Of a stretch of DNA of 64,000 nucleotides, positions 1-9,509 are shown piece by piece. Each line of letters begins with the position of its first letter. Within the stretch, counting starts at the first letter, position 1. Source of the DNA: Cellvibrionales bacterium. Its GTDB lineage: Bacteria; Pseudomonadota; Gammaproteobacteria; Pseudomonadales; JAHEIH01. The position numbers were made by a program, and so were the translations under genes. The stretch lies in the NCBI GenBank assembly GCA_024639455.1, contig JAHEIH010000007.1, positions 137,841 through 201,840 on the forward strand. Direction: 5' to 3'. The notes beneath the pieces are model-generated. The model was not told where the DNA came from and ran no database searches. It worked only from the letters and a program-made list of their open reading frames with translations.

Positions 1-738
1 AAAGGAGCGGTTGCGGTAGATAAGAATTGCGCACCAGATGAGATTGGTAGTGAGGCCACCGGCGAGAACGACGCATAGTACCGGTAATCCTTGGCTAAGT
101 GGGTTTGTACCCGCTTGCAGTGTCAGGTCGCGTATGGCTTGGCCGGCATCTAGGCCCCAAGCGAAACATCCTGACATCACGCCAGAAAAAATAGCGATTA
201 GAATGCCTTTCTTTAGATTAAACTCGGCGTTTTGGCCTTCAACCTGATCGATACCCTGTTCGCGCTCACGCGCTTGACCAGCTTTTGCGACAAACACAAT
301 CCCTACCAAGGTCACGAGGATACCAAGGAAGGTCATTTGGCCACTTATGGTAGAGGCTAATTCGCCCACCGTGCCATGAAAAACCGGTGGCCCCATGGTG
401 CCAATCACGGTGGTTAAACCGAGGGCTACCGCCATGCCGAGGGAGAGGCCCAAATAGCGCATGGTGAGGCCAAAAGTGAGCCCGCCCAGTCCCCACATCG
501 CTCCCCAGAAGTAACACCATCCCAGTACTGATGTAGGGGTTGCAGATAGCACGCCGAGCAAGTCTTCGGTTTGCAGTGAGGCGGCTAGCCAAGGGGCGAT
601 GAACCACGAAAACAGACCACCGGTGATCCAGAAGATTTCCCAGGACCAGCGTTGGATCTTTTTGTATGGGACATAAAAACTAGCGGAGGCGAGGCCTCCT
701 ATCCAGTGATAAACGACGCCTACGAGTGGGTTTACCAT
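1..738 (-). CDS. rhaT: L-rhamnose/proton symporter RhaT (3' end beyond window)
   Basis: Inner-membrane permease that imports L-rhamnose with protons. The first 246 codons are present; the frame is open to the left edge, so the C-terminus lies outside. The translated N-terminus resembles RhaT from memory: an early YVPYKK motif, then WSWEIFWITGG, a GAMWGLGGLTFGLTMRYLG stretch and a conserved EFNLKKG segment. Several hydrophobic helices are visible. It is the last visible gene of the rhamnose cluster, 40 bp after the isomerase and on the same strand, which supports the substrate. The start ATG at 738 gives the family's usual short N-terminal tail before helix 1. Confidence 0.9.
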   Translation of the reverse strand, partial: MVNPLVGVVYHWIGGLASASFYVPYKKIQRWSWEIFWITGGLFSWFIAPWLAASLQTEDLLGVLSATPTSVLGWCYFWGAMWGLGGLTFGLTMRYLGLSLGMAVALGLTTVIGTMGPPVFHGTVGELASTISGQMTFLGILVTLVGIVFVAKAGQAREREQGIDQVEGQNAEFNLKKGILIAIFSGVMSGCFAWGLDAGQAIRDLTLQAGTNPLSQGLPVLCVVLAGGLTTNLIWCAILIYRNRSF

Positions 739-778
739 GTGATCACCTACCTATTGTTATTATCTTGCTGTGTAATAA

Positions 779-2068
779 TTAAACGATGCCTGAACCGCTA
801 TGACCGTTTGACGGACGTTGTTCTCCCATCGCTTGGCGATAGCCGCTGGTGCGATAGGTTGCCAAGGGATCAATCGCGCCGCCTTGTCGATAGCGCGCCA
901 TGGCCAGAATAGGCGATACATCGAGATTAAAGGCCGCTTTCAGTGTGTTGTGGGCCATCAGCGCGTCATTGCTATCCTGCAGGCTATATAGTTTTTCACG
1001 GTCGACTAACAGTGCCTTTACGTATGAACGCTGCACTTCTATCGCTGAATTCATAAGACTTTCAATCGGGTCGGTCACGTTGTGTGATTGGTCAAGCATG
1101 TAGGCTGGGTCGAAGCCCTCTTGCTGGCGGTACTCTGCGTCGACCAGTTCGTTGAAGATCAAAAACTGTTGGAAGGGGTGGAGCGAACCGCTATCGAGGT
1201 CATCGTCACCGTATTTGCTGTCGTTGAAGTGGAACCCCGCCAGTTTTTTAAAATGGATCAAGCGCGATACAATCATTTCAATGTTGACGTTGGGCGCGTG
1301 GTGACCCAAGTCCACGAGCGATTTGGCCCTGTCCCCCAGTTCCATAGCCGCCAGGATATTACTGCCCCAATCTTGGATGACCGTCGAGTAAAAGGCGGGT
1401 TCGAACATTTTGTGCTCTATAAACATTTGCCAGTCGTTTGGCAGCCCTGCATACACCTGTTTGGTGCTATCTAAATAACGTTCAAATTGACGTTGAAAGT
1501 GGCTTTGCCCTGCGAAGTTGGAGCCGTCGCCAATCCACACGGTGATGGCCTTTGAGCCAATCGCTTTGCCGTATTCGATGCAGTCTAGGTTGTGTTGTAC
1601 AGCCAATTCTCTTACCGCGCTATCAGTGTGCGTCAAACTGCCGAATTTATAGGATACCGCCTGTCCAGGCTGGTCCTGAAAGGTGTTGGAGTTAACAGCA
1701 TCAAAGCCCAGGTCGAGGCTGTCGGCGTGCTGCTTCAATTCGCTAAAATCGCTGACGACATCCCAGGGGAAGTGCGGCGAAACGCTGCCAGTACACTGCA
1801 CCAATTGGTTGATCACACTGCAGTCTTCTAGTTTTTCGAAGATATTGCGTGGCTCCCCAATACCTGGGAAACGTGCGAAACGCGTACCACCCGTCCCTGC
1901 TCCCCAGCTGGGTACGGCCACCTGAAACTGCTGGGCGCGGGCCGTGATGGTATCGATATCGATATTTTGGCGTGATAGTTTGTTCGCCAAAGCTTCATAA
2001 TCTTGCTGTAGGTCTGCTTTGAATTGCTGATTTTGCTCTGCGACGAGGTCGGTATTAATCATTGGCAT
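779..2068 (-). CDS. rhaI: L-rhamnose isomerase (RhaI type)
   Basis: Predicted to convert L-rhamnose to L-rhamnulose in the cytoplasm. 429 residues, in the size range of the Pseudomonas stutzeri-type isomerase rather than E. coli RhaA. It looks like a xylose-isomerase-like TIM barrel: an early GAGTGGTRFARFPG segment, a central IEHKMFEPAF with Glu and His/Lys typical of the metal site, LGHHAPNVNIE, and a late HFNDSKYGDDDLD cluster rich in metal ligands. It lies 18 bp after the aldolase/dehydrogenase gene and 40 bp before rhaT, so co-transcription is likely. The clustered kinase and aldolase support rhamnose over another deoxysugar. Confidence 0.88.
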   Translation of the reverse strand: MPMINTDLVAEQNQQFKADLQQDYEALANKLSRQNIDIDTITARAQQFQVAVPSWGAGTGGTRFARFPGIGEPRNIFEKLEDCSVINQLVQCTGSVSPHFPWDVVSDFSELKQHADSLDLGFDAVNSNTFQDQPGQAVSYKFGSLTHTDSAVRELAVQHNLDCIEYGKAIGSKAITVWIGDGSNFAGQSHFQRQFERYLDSTKQVYAGLPNDWQMFIEHKMFEPAFYSTVIQDWGSNILAAMELGDRAKSLVDLGHHAPNVNIEMIVSRLIHFKKLAGFHFNDSKYGDDDLDSGSLHPFQQFLIFNELVDAEYRQQEGFDPAYMLDQSHNVTDPIESLMNSAIEVQRSYVKALLVDREKLYSLQDSNDALMAHNTLKAAFNLDVSPILAMARYRQGGAIDPLATYRTSGYRQAMGEQRPSNGHSGSGIV

Positions 2069-2086
2069 TATTGTTATCTCCCATAG

Positions 2087-4264
2087 TTAGCGCAAAAAGG
2101 CTTCGTGGAGGCCACCATCGACGCTGATGATTTGGCCAGTGGTCTTGGCGAGTTGTCCGTTGATCAGCAGCGCAGCGGCTTCCGCCTGATCTTCAGGGGT
2201 GATGGGCGCCTTGGTCAGCGTACGCTGGGCATAAAACATCGATAACTTGTCACGCAATTCGTCGTCGCTATCGCTCTCTGCGAAGGGCACGTCGTACTTA
2301 GACAGCGAAGCGATAACGCGGTCGCGGGGAAACATCGTGCTGCCCTTTACCACGGTGGCTGGAGCCAAACCGTTGACGTTGACGAGCGGTGCAAGTTCCA
2401 CAGCTAATTCGCGCACCAAGTGGTTGGCGGCGGCTTTACTCGTATCGTAAGCTAGCGAGCCTTTTTTGGGTACTGCCGCGTTTACGCTGGTAGTGAGAAC
2501 CAAGGCCCCCTTGAGTTGTTGACGTTGCCATACCTTGTTGGCTTCGGTGGCGACGATGTAGCCTCCTTTAACGTTTACCGCGAAGCTAACATCGAACATT
2601 TGGTCATCGCTCATGCCGGTTTGTCCGGGCGCTAAGAAAACCCCAGCAGTGACAATGACCTTATCAATGCCACCGTAGGCCTTGACGACGTTTAGGAGCA
2701 TCTCCGCAACACTATTGCGATCTGTGATGTCGACGGTCAATGCTATGGCGGGGCCGCCTCCCGAAATATCACTTCCTGCGACACCGATTCCATGGCCAAA
2801 ACGTCGAGTGAGCTCATCGGTAGTACGCTGCGCGGCATCGAGGCGCAGGTCGGCGCAAACCACATGGGCACCATCGCTAGCAACACGGTGGGCGGTGGCC
2901 TTGCCAATACCGTCGCCAGCCCCGACGACAACGACAACATCGCGGGCAAGTGCTTTTTCCTTGGGCATGCGCTGTAGTTTGGCTTCTTCGAGCAGCCAGT
3001 ATTCGATATCAAATGCTTCTTGCATGGGAAGGGCGACATACTCATCTATTGCTTCGGCACCGCGCATGACCTCGATGGCACAGTTATAAAACTCGGCGGT
3101 AACCCGCGATTCGCTCTTATTTTTGCCCCAGGCAATCATGCCAATGCCAGGGATAAGGCATACGGTGGGGCTGGCGGGGCGCAACGCCGGTGAATCGGCG
3201 TGCTTGCAAGTGTGGTAATAGGTCGCATAATCGGCGCGGTATTGGTCGATGCCATCTACCAATAGTTGCTTAAGGTCGTCGATACTGTCATTTTGTGGAT
3301 CCCAGGCCACATAGAGGGGTTTTATTTTGGTACGCAAAAAATGGTCAGGGCAGGAGGTGCCCAACGCAGCGAGCCGAGGGGCGTCTAAAGAGTTGACGAA
3401 GCGAAGCGTGTTGTCGTCGTATTGCAGTGTGGCAATCATCTTTCCTTCTTGTGACACTAAACCGCGCAAGAAGGGGACTACCTCCGCGATTATGGAGTCG
3501 AATTGCTCGCCATCCAGTGTGCGGTATTGCTGACCACCGAAAGTATTGTTGCCTTTGTCGTGGGCGTGGATATAGCGCGCAGCACGTTCAATAATATCTA
3601 GAGATAAGTCGTAACACTCGCGGTTATCATCGGCCCAGTTGATGACGCCATGCCCACCAAGAATGGCACCTTTAGCCTCAGGGTTTTTGCTACAAAATGC
3701 TTGTAGTTGCATGCCTAGGTCAAAGCCGGGCCGCTGCCATGGTAAAAAGCCAAGATCGCCACCCCATATGGTCTCTGTCAGCGCTTCAGAATTTTTACTA
3801 GCTGCCACTGCTATTACCGCGTTGGGGTGCATGTGATCGACGTGTTTATGAGGGATGAAGGCGTGAAGGGGGGTGTCGATAGAGGGTGCCCGACTATTCA
3901 AATTGAAGGTGGCGTGGTTGTACATAGCGACCACGTCATCTTCGATTTGAGTTTTTTCCCCATAATTATCTGCACGGTAGTAAATATCTCGGATGGCATT
4001 GAGTTTGTCCATGTAGAGCGAGGCGAAGTTATCTGCCTTAGCGGTTCTTAGATCGCCGCCGGATCCTTTAACCCAAAGCACTTTTACTTGCTCACCCGTG
4101 AGAGGGTCGCACTGCATTATTTTGGCCGATGTGTTACCGCCGCCAGTGTTGGTGATGCGTTGGTCGTCACCTAGGCAGTTTGACCTATACACTAAGCCTG
4201 CGATTGATTCAGGGTCGAAAGTGTTGTCTTGCCAAAGATCGTTTACAAATTGATATTTACTCAT
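2087..4264 (-). CDS. Bifunctional rhamnulose-1-phosphate aldolase / short-chain dehydrogenase
   Basis: 725-residue two-domain enzyme. The first half (about 1-400) is a class II aldolase/adducin-type domain: TGGGNTSAK phosphate-binding-like segment, then HKHVDHMHPNAV supplying zinc-ligand histidines and a later GGHGVINW. The second half (about 445-725) is a short-chain dehydrogenase: VGAGDGIG nucleotide loop, a VTAG motif, and a catalytic Tyr/Lys pair in SLAYDTSKAA. Expected chemistry is cleavage of L-rhamnulose-1-phosphate to DHAP and L-lactaldehyde, with the dehydrogenase half oxidising lactaldehyde to lactate. Such fusions are known in rhamnose clusters. It sits 95 bp after the kinase and 18 bp before the isomerase. 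Confidence 0.9.
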   Translation of the reverse strand: MSKYQFVNDLWQDNTFDPESIAGLVYRSNCLGDDQRITNTGGGNTSAKIMQCDPLTGEQVKVLWVKGSGGDLRTAKADNFASLYMDKLNAIRDIYYRADNYGEKTQIEDDVVAMYNHATFNLNSRAPSIDTPLHAFIPHKHVDHMHPNAVIAVAASKNSEALTETIWGGDLGFLPWQRPGFDLGMQLQAFCSKNPEAKGAILGGHGVINWADDNRECYDLSLDIIERAARYIHAHDKGNNTFGGQQYRTLDGEQFDSIIAEVVPFLRGLVSQEGKMIATLQYDDNTLRFVNSLDAPRLAALGTSCPDHFLRTKIKPLYVAWDPQNDSIDDLKQLLVDGIDQYRADYATYYHTCKHADSPALRPASPTVCLIPGIGMIAWGKNKSESRVTAEFYNCAIEVMRGAEAIDEYVALPMQEAFDIEYWLLEEAKLQRMPKEKALARDVVVVVGAGDGIGKATAHRVASDGAHVVCADLRLDAAQRTTDELTRRFGHGIGVAGSDISGGGPAIALTVDITDRNSVAEMLLNVVKAYGGIDKVIVTAGVFLAPGQTGMSDDQMFDVSFAVNVKGGYIVATEANKVWQRQQLKGALVLTTSVNAAVPKKGSLAYDTSKAAANHLVRELAVELAPLVNVNGLAPATVVKGSTMFPRDRVIASLSKYDVPFAESDSDDELRDKLSMFYAQRTLTKAPITPEDQAEAAALLINGQLAKTTGQIISVDGGLHEAFLR

Positions 4265-4359
4265 GATGCCCTGTGTTGACGTCTATATGACGTTGAAATG
4301 TCTTTCAGTCATACAATCATCAAAGGAGCTACAAATCAATCAAGTTTAATCATATGTTG

Positions 4360-5742
4360 TCATGTTGCGTCGCAAGGCGTGAGGCTAGTAAGGCCCTCAA
4401 ATTCGCTTGGTATTATAGTGTTGAATCTATTTAGGCTTACAGGGCATGTTTCGTCCCAGCGCGTAACGCACCACGCCCCCGTGACTGTACTGGCATCGCC
4501 CGCACTGGCCAATACTTGTTGCTGAGGTCGAAGTTGTGCAACCAGTCTAACTAGCCAGGGGTTTTTCTGGGCGATACTGCCAAAAATAATGGGGCCTTTT
4601 GTGTGCAGTAAGCTGAGTTCTAGATCAATCATCTGGGCGAGATAAATGGTCGCAAGGGCGTCTCCCGGTAGTCCTTGGGTGGATACATGGATGCCGTCAC
4701 GATTGCGCACGATAACCTTACCTGAGCCGGCGCTACAGGGACCGCTGTTAGCTTCAACACCGGGTACAATATGAATACCTTGCTGAAACATAGTGGCGAT
4801 ACTCTGCTCCATATCGTTACTGAGGGTCGGCATAGCGTCGATAATACGCTGGTATTCTCGCCCTCCCATGAACCTAGCACAAGCCGTTGGCGTGCCATGG
4901 ATATCCACATTGGCGAGCATATCCCGCCTTTCATCCAGTGCATCGATTGAATGACTTACCGCCATGCTAACAACCCACGTGCCGGAACTGATCACGGTAA
5001 AAGGAGGGGGGAGATCGCTAAATAGATAGCGTGCTAATCCTGCATTGGAGTCGTGTAGGCCGGGGTAGACATCCACCGCAGAGTCGATGCCGAGTTCCTC
5101 CGCTAGAGAGGATTTGAGTGTGCCAAGGGGTTTGGTGGCGGGATGAATAGGGGGGCATGCTGAGCGTAGACTTAGCTTATCCACGAGGCATGAATACGTC
5201 CCTTTGCTCACATCCCAAAGATCGGTATGACAGCCTAGCGAGGTCACTTCATGGCATGCAATCCCGGTCAAGAGATAGGCAAAATACTGCGGCAACATCA
5301 ACAGTGTTGCCGTGCGAGCGAAGGCGTCTGGATAGTTGCTCTTCAGCCAATGCAGCTGCGCACCGAGGTTGAGACCTAAGCCAAGCTTGGGTGAACAGGT
5401 GTCGGCGAAAGACGGGCGGAGTGCAGCGTAGCAAGAGTCGGTGTGCTCAGGTAGGGGCGATTCGTAGTCCATGATGGGCAGCGTGAGTTCGCCACATTCG
5501 TCGACGAGTGCAGCGCATGCGCCATGGGTGCTGATATTGATACATTGGAAACCGACGTCGATAAAGGCTGTATGTAACTGATGCTGTAACCATTGCCATT
5601 GTGCATTACTGTCAATGGTTAAGTAATCGCCGTCCTGGAGAGATATGTTAGCGGTGGCGTTTTGCCATACGGTATCGCCTTGAGTGTCAATGACGGCAGC
5701 TTTAAGGTTGGTCTTACCAATATCAAAAATAAACGTATGCAT
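4360..5742 (-). CDS. FGGY-family carbohydrate kinase, probable L-rhamnulokinase
   Basis: 460 residues. The N-terminus has the sugar-kinase phosphate-1 motif FDIGKTNLKAAVID, and NISTHGACAALV and LHDSNAGLARYL fit FGGY kinases. The C-terminal half carries VISSGTWVVSMA, an adenosine-motif-like segment. Expected reaction: ATP-dependent phosphorylation of L-rhamnulose at C1. Assignment to rhamnulose rests on the neighbours (isomerase, aldolase/dehydrogenase, RhaT) rather than on substrate-specific residues. It is the first gene of the minus-strand rhamnose cluster; a 9-bp inverted repeat lies just upstream at 5769-5794. No rhamnose regulator is present in the window. Confidence 0.85.
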   Translation of the reverse strand: MHTFIFDIGKTNLKAAVIDTQGDTVWQNATANISLQDGDYLTIDSNAQWQWLQHQLHTAFIDVGFQCINISTHGACAALVDECGELTLPIMDYESPLPEHTDSCYAALRPSFADTCSPKLGLGLNLGAQLHWLKSNYPDAFARTATLLMLPQYFAYLLTGIACHEVTSLGCHTDLWDVSKGTYSCLVDKLSLRSACPPIHPATKPLGTLKSSLAEELGIDSAVDVYPGLHDSNAGLARYLFSDLPPPFTVISSGTWVVSMAVSHSIDALDERRDMLANVDIHGTPTACARFMGGREYQRIIDAMPTLSNDMEQSIATMFQQGIHIVPGVEANSGPCSAGSGKVIVRNRDGIHVSTQGLPGDALATIYLAQMIDLELSLLHTKGPIIFGSIAQKNPWLVRLVAQLRPQQQVLASAGDASTVTGAWCVTRWDETCPVSLNRFNTIIPSEFEGLTSLTPCDAT

Positions 5743-5768
5743 CGCGGGCGTTCTGTTTCGTTGTGATA

Positions 5769-5794
5769 CGCCAGTGTAACAATAAACACTGGCG
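5769..5794. promoter_or_regulatory. 9-bp perfect inverted repeat between gor and the rhamnose kinase gene
   Basis: CGCCAGTGT (5769-5777) and ACACTGGCG (5786-5794) are exact reverse complements separated by 8 nt. The element lies in the 71-bp gap, its near edge 26 bp upstream of the kinase ATG on the minus strand. There is no T-run after the second arm in either direction, so an intrinsic terminator for gor is less likely than a protein-binding operator for the rhamnose cluster. Function is inferred. Confidence 0.5.
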
Positions 5795-5813
5795 CGACCC
5801 CGAACACTATGAA

Positions 5814-7181
5814 TTATTTATCCTGGCGGGTAACGCTGCGCATGGTGACAAATTCTTCTGCAGCCGTGGGGTGGATGCCGATAGTACTGTCAAAAACCGC
5901 CTTGGTGGCGCCGGCCCTAATGGCGATAGCGATACCCTGGATGAGTTCGCCGGCTTCGGGGCCGACCATGTGCGCACCGAGTACGCGGTCACTCTCAGCG
6001 CAAACGATTAATTTCATAAAGGTGCGTTCGCTATTGTCGGTGAGGGTGTGTTTCATCGCTCTAAAATCAGAGCAGAACACTTTGATTTTGTGATGGTGGC
6101 GAGCCGCTTCCTCAGTCAGCCCCACGGTGGCCACGTTGGGTTGGCAAAACACAGCTGTGGGAATGTTGGAGTAGTCCAGGGTTTTCCACTGCGCTTGTTG
6201 AGCGTCGCCCAATTGGAGGTTGTGAACCAATACCATCGCTTCTGCTAGGGCAATAGGGGTGAGCTCCATGCCGCCGATGACGTCGCCAATAGCGTAAATG
6301 CTTGGTTCGTCGGTACGGTAGTACTGGTCGGTTTGCAGTGTGCCGTCGGGGTGTTTTAATACCTTGACGTTTTCTAGACCAAGATCTTCGGTATAGGGGC
6401 GTCGGCCCGTGGCGTACATGACCAAGTCAACGTGAAGCGGCTCACCGGTCTTGAAGTGAATGTCAAAGCCGTCTGGCGATTTTTCGAGGCGTTCAATATC
6501 ACTGTTGAGATGAAGATTCACGCCCTTGGTGGCCACTTGACGGGTGACTTGGTCGCGAACATCGCTGTCAAAACCACGCAATAATTGGTCGCCGCGATAG
6601 ACAAGGTGTGTCTCTGCCCCGCAGCCGTTAAAAATGCCGGCAAATTCTACCGCGATGTATCCTCCACCCACTACGGCTACACGGCCAGGTAGTTGGTCAA
6701 GATAAAACGCTTCGTTAGAGGTGATAACGTGTTCGCTACCTGGGAAATTCGGAACGTATGGGCGGCCCCCGGTGGCGATGAGAAGGTGTTTAAAATGGTG
6801 TACCTCGCCATTCACTTCCACGCGATGTTTGTCGAGGATTCGGGCACGACCATTGAGGATGGTGACGCTGGAGTTTTCGAGCAAGCGCTGGTATATGCCG
6901 TTGAGGCGTTCGATTTCAGCGTCTTTTTTACGGCGCATTACCTGCCAGTCGAATCCATGGATACTGACGTCCCAGCCGTATTGTTGTGCGTCGTGCATGC
7001 CCTCCGCAAAGTGTGATCCGTAGTAAAAAAGTTTTTTGGGAACGCAGCCAACGTTGACACAGGTGCCACCAAGGGCGCTTTCTTCTGCTACAGCTACGGT
7101 TAAACCGTTCGCTGCGGCCATGCGTGCGGCTCGCACACCGCCAGAACCCGCACCGATGACAAATAAATCCCATGGTTTCAC
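5814..7181 (-). CDS. gor: Glutathione-disulfide reductase
   Basis: 455-residue FAD/NADPH flavoprotein disulfide reductase that reduces GSSG to GSH in the cytoplasm. Seen: N-terminal FAD Rossmann [14 protein letters not shown], redox-active [15 protein letters not shown]-domain [12 protein letters not shown], an [11 protein letters not shown] motif, and the dimer-interface [10 protein letters not shown] ending with the catalytic His-Glu pair. The length matches bacterial Gor. It is divergent from the aromatic amino acid hydroxylase gene (153-bp gap) and lies 71 bp upstream of the rhamnose kinase on the same strand; the inverted repeat between them suggests separate control. Confidence 0.95.
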   Translation of the reverse strand: MKPWDLFVIGAGSGGVRAARMAAANGLTVAVAEESALGGTCVNVGCVPKKLFYYGSHFAEGMHDAQQYGWDVSIHGFDWQVMRRKKDAEIERLNGIYQRLLENSSVTILNGRARILDKHRVEVNGEVHHFKHLLIATGGRPYVPNFPGSEHVITSNEAFYLDQLPGRVAVVGGGYIAVEFAGIFNGCGAETHLVYRGDQLLRGFDSDVRDQVTRQVATKGVNLHLNSDIERLEKSPDGFDIHFKTGEPLHVDLVMYATGRRPYTEDLGLENVKVLKHPDGTLQTDQYYRTDEPSIYAIGDVIGGMELTPIALAEAMVLVHNLQLGDAQQAQWKTLDYSNIPTAVFCQPNVATVGLTEEAARHHHKIKVFCSDFRAMKHTLTDNSERTFMKLIVCAESDRVLGAHMVGPEAGELIQGIAIAIRAGATKAVFDSTIGIHPTAAEEFVTMRSVTRQDK

Positions 7182-7334
7182 TTTTTAATCTCCTAATTAG
7201 CTCGTGCGCTCTCGCTGCCATATGTCGTCATGATGAGTACGGGCGTCACTTTGCCACCTTTTGTTTATCCCTGTCTAGGACTATGATTTTGGTTATGTTT
7301 GATTTGATAGTGACCTAGTTAATTGGGATGAAAT

Positions 7335-9032
7335 ATGACTCAAGACGAAATATTGCAATCCTTGCCAAGTCACTTGCGTCCCTTCGTGGCTGAACAGGAT
7401 TATCAACAACAATATACCCCTCGCGATCATGCCGTGTGGCGTTTTCTTATGACGAGGCTTCGCCAACGTCTTTCGGCCATAGCTCATCCAGTGCATTTAG
7501 AAGGATTAGAGAAAACAGGTATCTCGCTCTATCATATTCCTTCGATCGAGGAGGTGAACGCCAGCCTCGCCAAGCTAGGGTGGCGCGCGGTGGTGGTGGA
7601 TGGTTTTATTCCGCCGGCAATTTTTATGGAGTTTCAGGCCTTGCGAGTCTTGGTGATCGCTCTGGATATGCGCCATGTAGATCACCTACTTTATACCCCG
7701 GCGCCTGATATTTTGCACGAGTCTGCTGGGCATGCACCCTTTATCGCCGATATCGACTACGCCGAGTACTTGCAGAGATTTGGTGAGTTGGGTATGCGAG
7801 CCATTCGTAATAAGTACGACGAAGCGCTATACCAAGCGGTACGCCAGCTATCGATTTTGAAAGTGTCGGGCGCCTCGACCGAAGACGACATTGCTGCCGC
7901 CGAGGAACAACTCACCGCGCTCTCTGCACGTGATGACGAACCGTCTGAGGCCGCATTACTGACGCGACTGCACTGGTGGACGGTGGAATATGGTTTAGTG
8001 GGCGAATTGGATGACTACCGTATTTTTGGCGCCGGCTTGTTGTCATCATTAGGTGAAAGTACGCATTGCATGGATGACCAAGCGGTTAAAAAATTACCGC
8101 TCACTGTCGAGGCCATTCGCACCCCCTACGATATCACCCGCGAACAGCCCCAGTTGTTTGTCACCAAAAATTGCCGCCATTTAACTCAAGTGCTCAACGA
8201 ATTTGCCGCGGGTATGGCCTATTCCCGAGGCGGTCAATTTGGCTTGGAACGCGCGATAAAGGCAGAAACAGTGTGTACCGCCTTGCTCAACTCTGGCTTG
8301 CAGATCAGCGGTGTGTTCTGCGAGCAGTTGCAGGATGCGGTAGCAACGCCGATTTTTATCAAGACCTCGGGCCCCACTCAATTAGCGTTTAGGGACAAGG
8401 AGCTTTATGGCCAGGGCACCGTGCAGCATAAACATGGCTTCAGTTCGCCGTTGGGTCTAATCAAAGACTTTAGTCGTTGCTTGTCGGAATACAGTATTGT
8501 TGAGTTGCGCGCCCTTGGCGTCGCCATCGGCCAACAGGTGACATTGGAATTTTTGTCGGGTATCACCGTGTGTGGTGATCTGATAGGTATCACCCGTGAA
8601 GAACACCGCAATCTTATTTTTACCTTTCAGGATTGTTATGCCCGCGCCCTCGACGGACGGTTGCTGTACGATCCAAGTTGGGGGGTGTTTGATATGGCGG
8701 TTGGCGCAGAAGTAGTGTCGGTGTTTGGCGGCAGTGCAGACCGGGCGGCCTATCCTTTGTACAGCCCCCCGCAGGCTCCCACCAAGGTAGCTGTCGAACG
8801 CGATGAGGCCACCATGGATGCTTATCAAATTGTTGCTAATCTCAATGGTGAGTCTGATATAACGGCCCTCCACGCATTACTCGATCGTTTTCCAAATGAG
8901 TGGTTGTTGCGCGAGGAGATCTGTCGCCAAGCAGTGAGTTTGCCTCACGGTGCGAGTGTTTTAGTTAGTCGCAGTGAGCGTGAGTTACAATCGTTGCTCG
9001 CTGATCGGCCAGAGATACTGGCACTAGTTTAA
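7335..9032 (+). CDS. Biopterin-dependent aromatic amino acid hydroxylase family protein, long form
   Basis: 565 residues, roughly twice a typical bacterial PhhA (about 260-300). The catalytic core lies in about residues 90-285: LYTPAPDILHESAGHAPF contains the HExxGH iron-ligand pair, and WWTVEYGLVGE supplies the third (Glu) ligand, followed by YRIFGAGLLSSLGE. An Ala/Glu-rich insertion of about 45 residues lies between the two metal motifs. The C-terminal ~270 residues (about 295-565) match nothing I recognise. Substrate is most likely phenylalanine, but Tyr or Trp cannot be excluded. No phhB-like dehydratase gene is adjacent. The start ATG has a GGGATGAA purine stretch upstream. Confidence 0.8.
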   Translation: MTQDEILQSLPSHLRPFVAEQDYQQQYTPRDHAVWRFLMTRLRQRLSAIAHPVHLEGLEKTGISLYHIPSIEEVNASLAKLGWRAVVVDGFIPPAIFMEFQALRVLVIALDMRHVDHLLYTPAPDILHESAGHAPFIADIDYAEYLQRFGELGMRAIRNKYDEALYQAVRQLSILKVSGASTEDDIAAAEEQLTALSARDDEPSEAALLTRLHWWTVEYGLVGELDDYRIFGAGLLSSLGESTHCMDDQAVKKLPLTVEAIRTPYDITREQPQLFVTKNCRHLTQVLNEFAAGMAYSRGGQFGLERAIKAETVCTALLNSGLQISGVFCEQLQDAVATPIFIKTSGPTQLAFRDKELYGQGTVQHKHGFSSPLGLIKDFSRCLSEYSIVELRALGVAIGQQVTLEFLSGITVCGDLIGITREEHRNLIFTFQDCYARALDGRLLYDPSWGVFDMAVGAEVVSVFGGSADRAAYPLYSPPQAPTKVAVERDEATMDAYQIVANLNGESDITALHALLDRFPNEWLLREEICRQAVSLPHGASVLVSRSERELQSLLADRPEILALV

Positions 9033-9173
9033 CGTTTTAATAGCGAAGAACAGTGCGGATGATCTTGCTGTAAAATTTCCCTACAGCCGTTGTGGAAATG
9101 GCGCAGATACACTGTTGTCTTAGTGATAAATTGGCTATTCTCTATTGACGGTCAGTGGATATTGGAGGAAGCG

Positions 9174-9458
9174 ATGGGCGAAATAGTATCTTTAGCGTCG
9201 CGGGTACATCGATTGAAACCCTACTTGGCAATTTACTGGTTACAGGATGTAGGCAGTGAATTTACCGCAGCGGTTGAAGCGCGAACGACCACCGATGCTT
9301 TAAAACGTTTGGCGGTTCACCCTTTGATGGCGCGACATGCCCCCTACATTACCAAGCTCGAACTTTATCAAGCGGCGCCCAAGGAAATGGCCGAGCATCC
9401 CCAAAGCTACGGTACGGCGGCTATTTTGGACGGTAAGGAATTTCAGGCTTATATGTAG
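9174..9458 (+). CDS. Hypothetical protein, 94 residues
   Basis: I do not recognise this protein. ATG at 9174 is chosen over earlier in-frame starts because a strong TTGGAGGAAG ribosome-binding site lies 5-10 nt before it. The sequence is a mixed alpha/beta-looking cytoplasmic protein starting MGEIVSLASRVHRL, with no signal peptide, membrane segment or Cys motif. It lies 141 bp downstream of the hydroxylase gene and convergent with the ModF-like gene. Confidence 0.65.
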   Translation: MGEIVSLASRVHRLKPYLAIYWLQDVGSEFTAAVEARTTTDALKRLAVHPLMARHAPYITKLELYQAAPKEMAEHPQSYGTAAILDGKEFQAYM

Positions 9459-9509
9459 TTTTTAACACTCGGGATTGCCCTTGGTAATTGCCGTGGAGCT
9501 CGTTCGCGG

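Noticed and set aside
2682..3089. 135-codon plus-strand frame
   Set aside because: Antisense shadow of the aldolase/dehydrogenase gene with Ser/Arg-rich composition.
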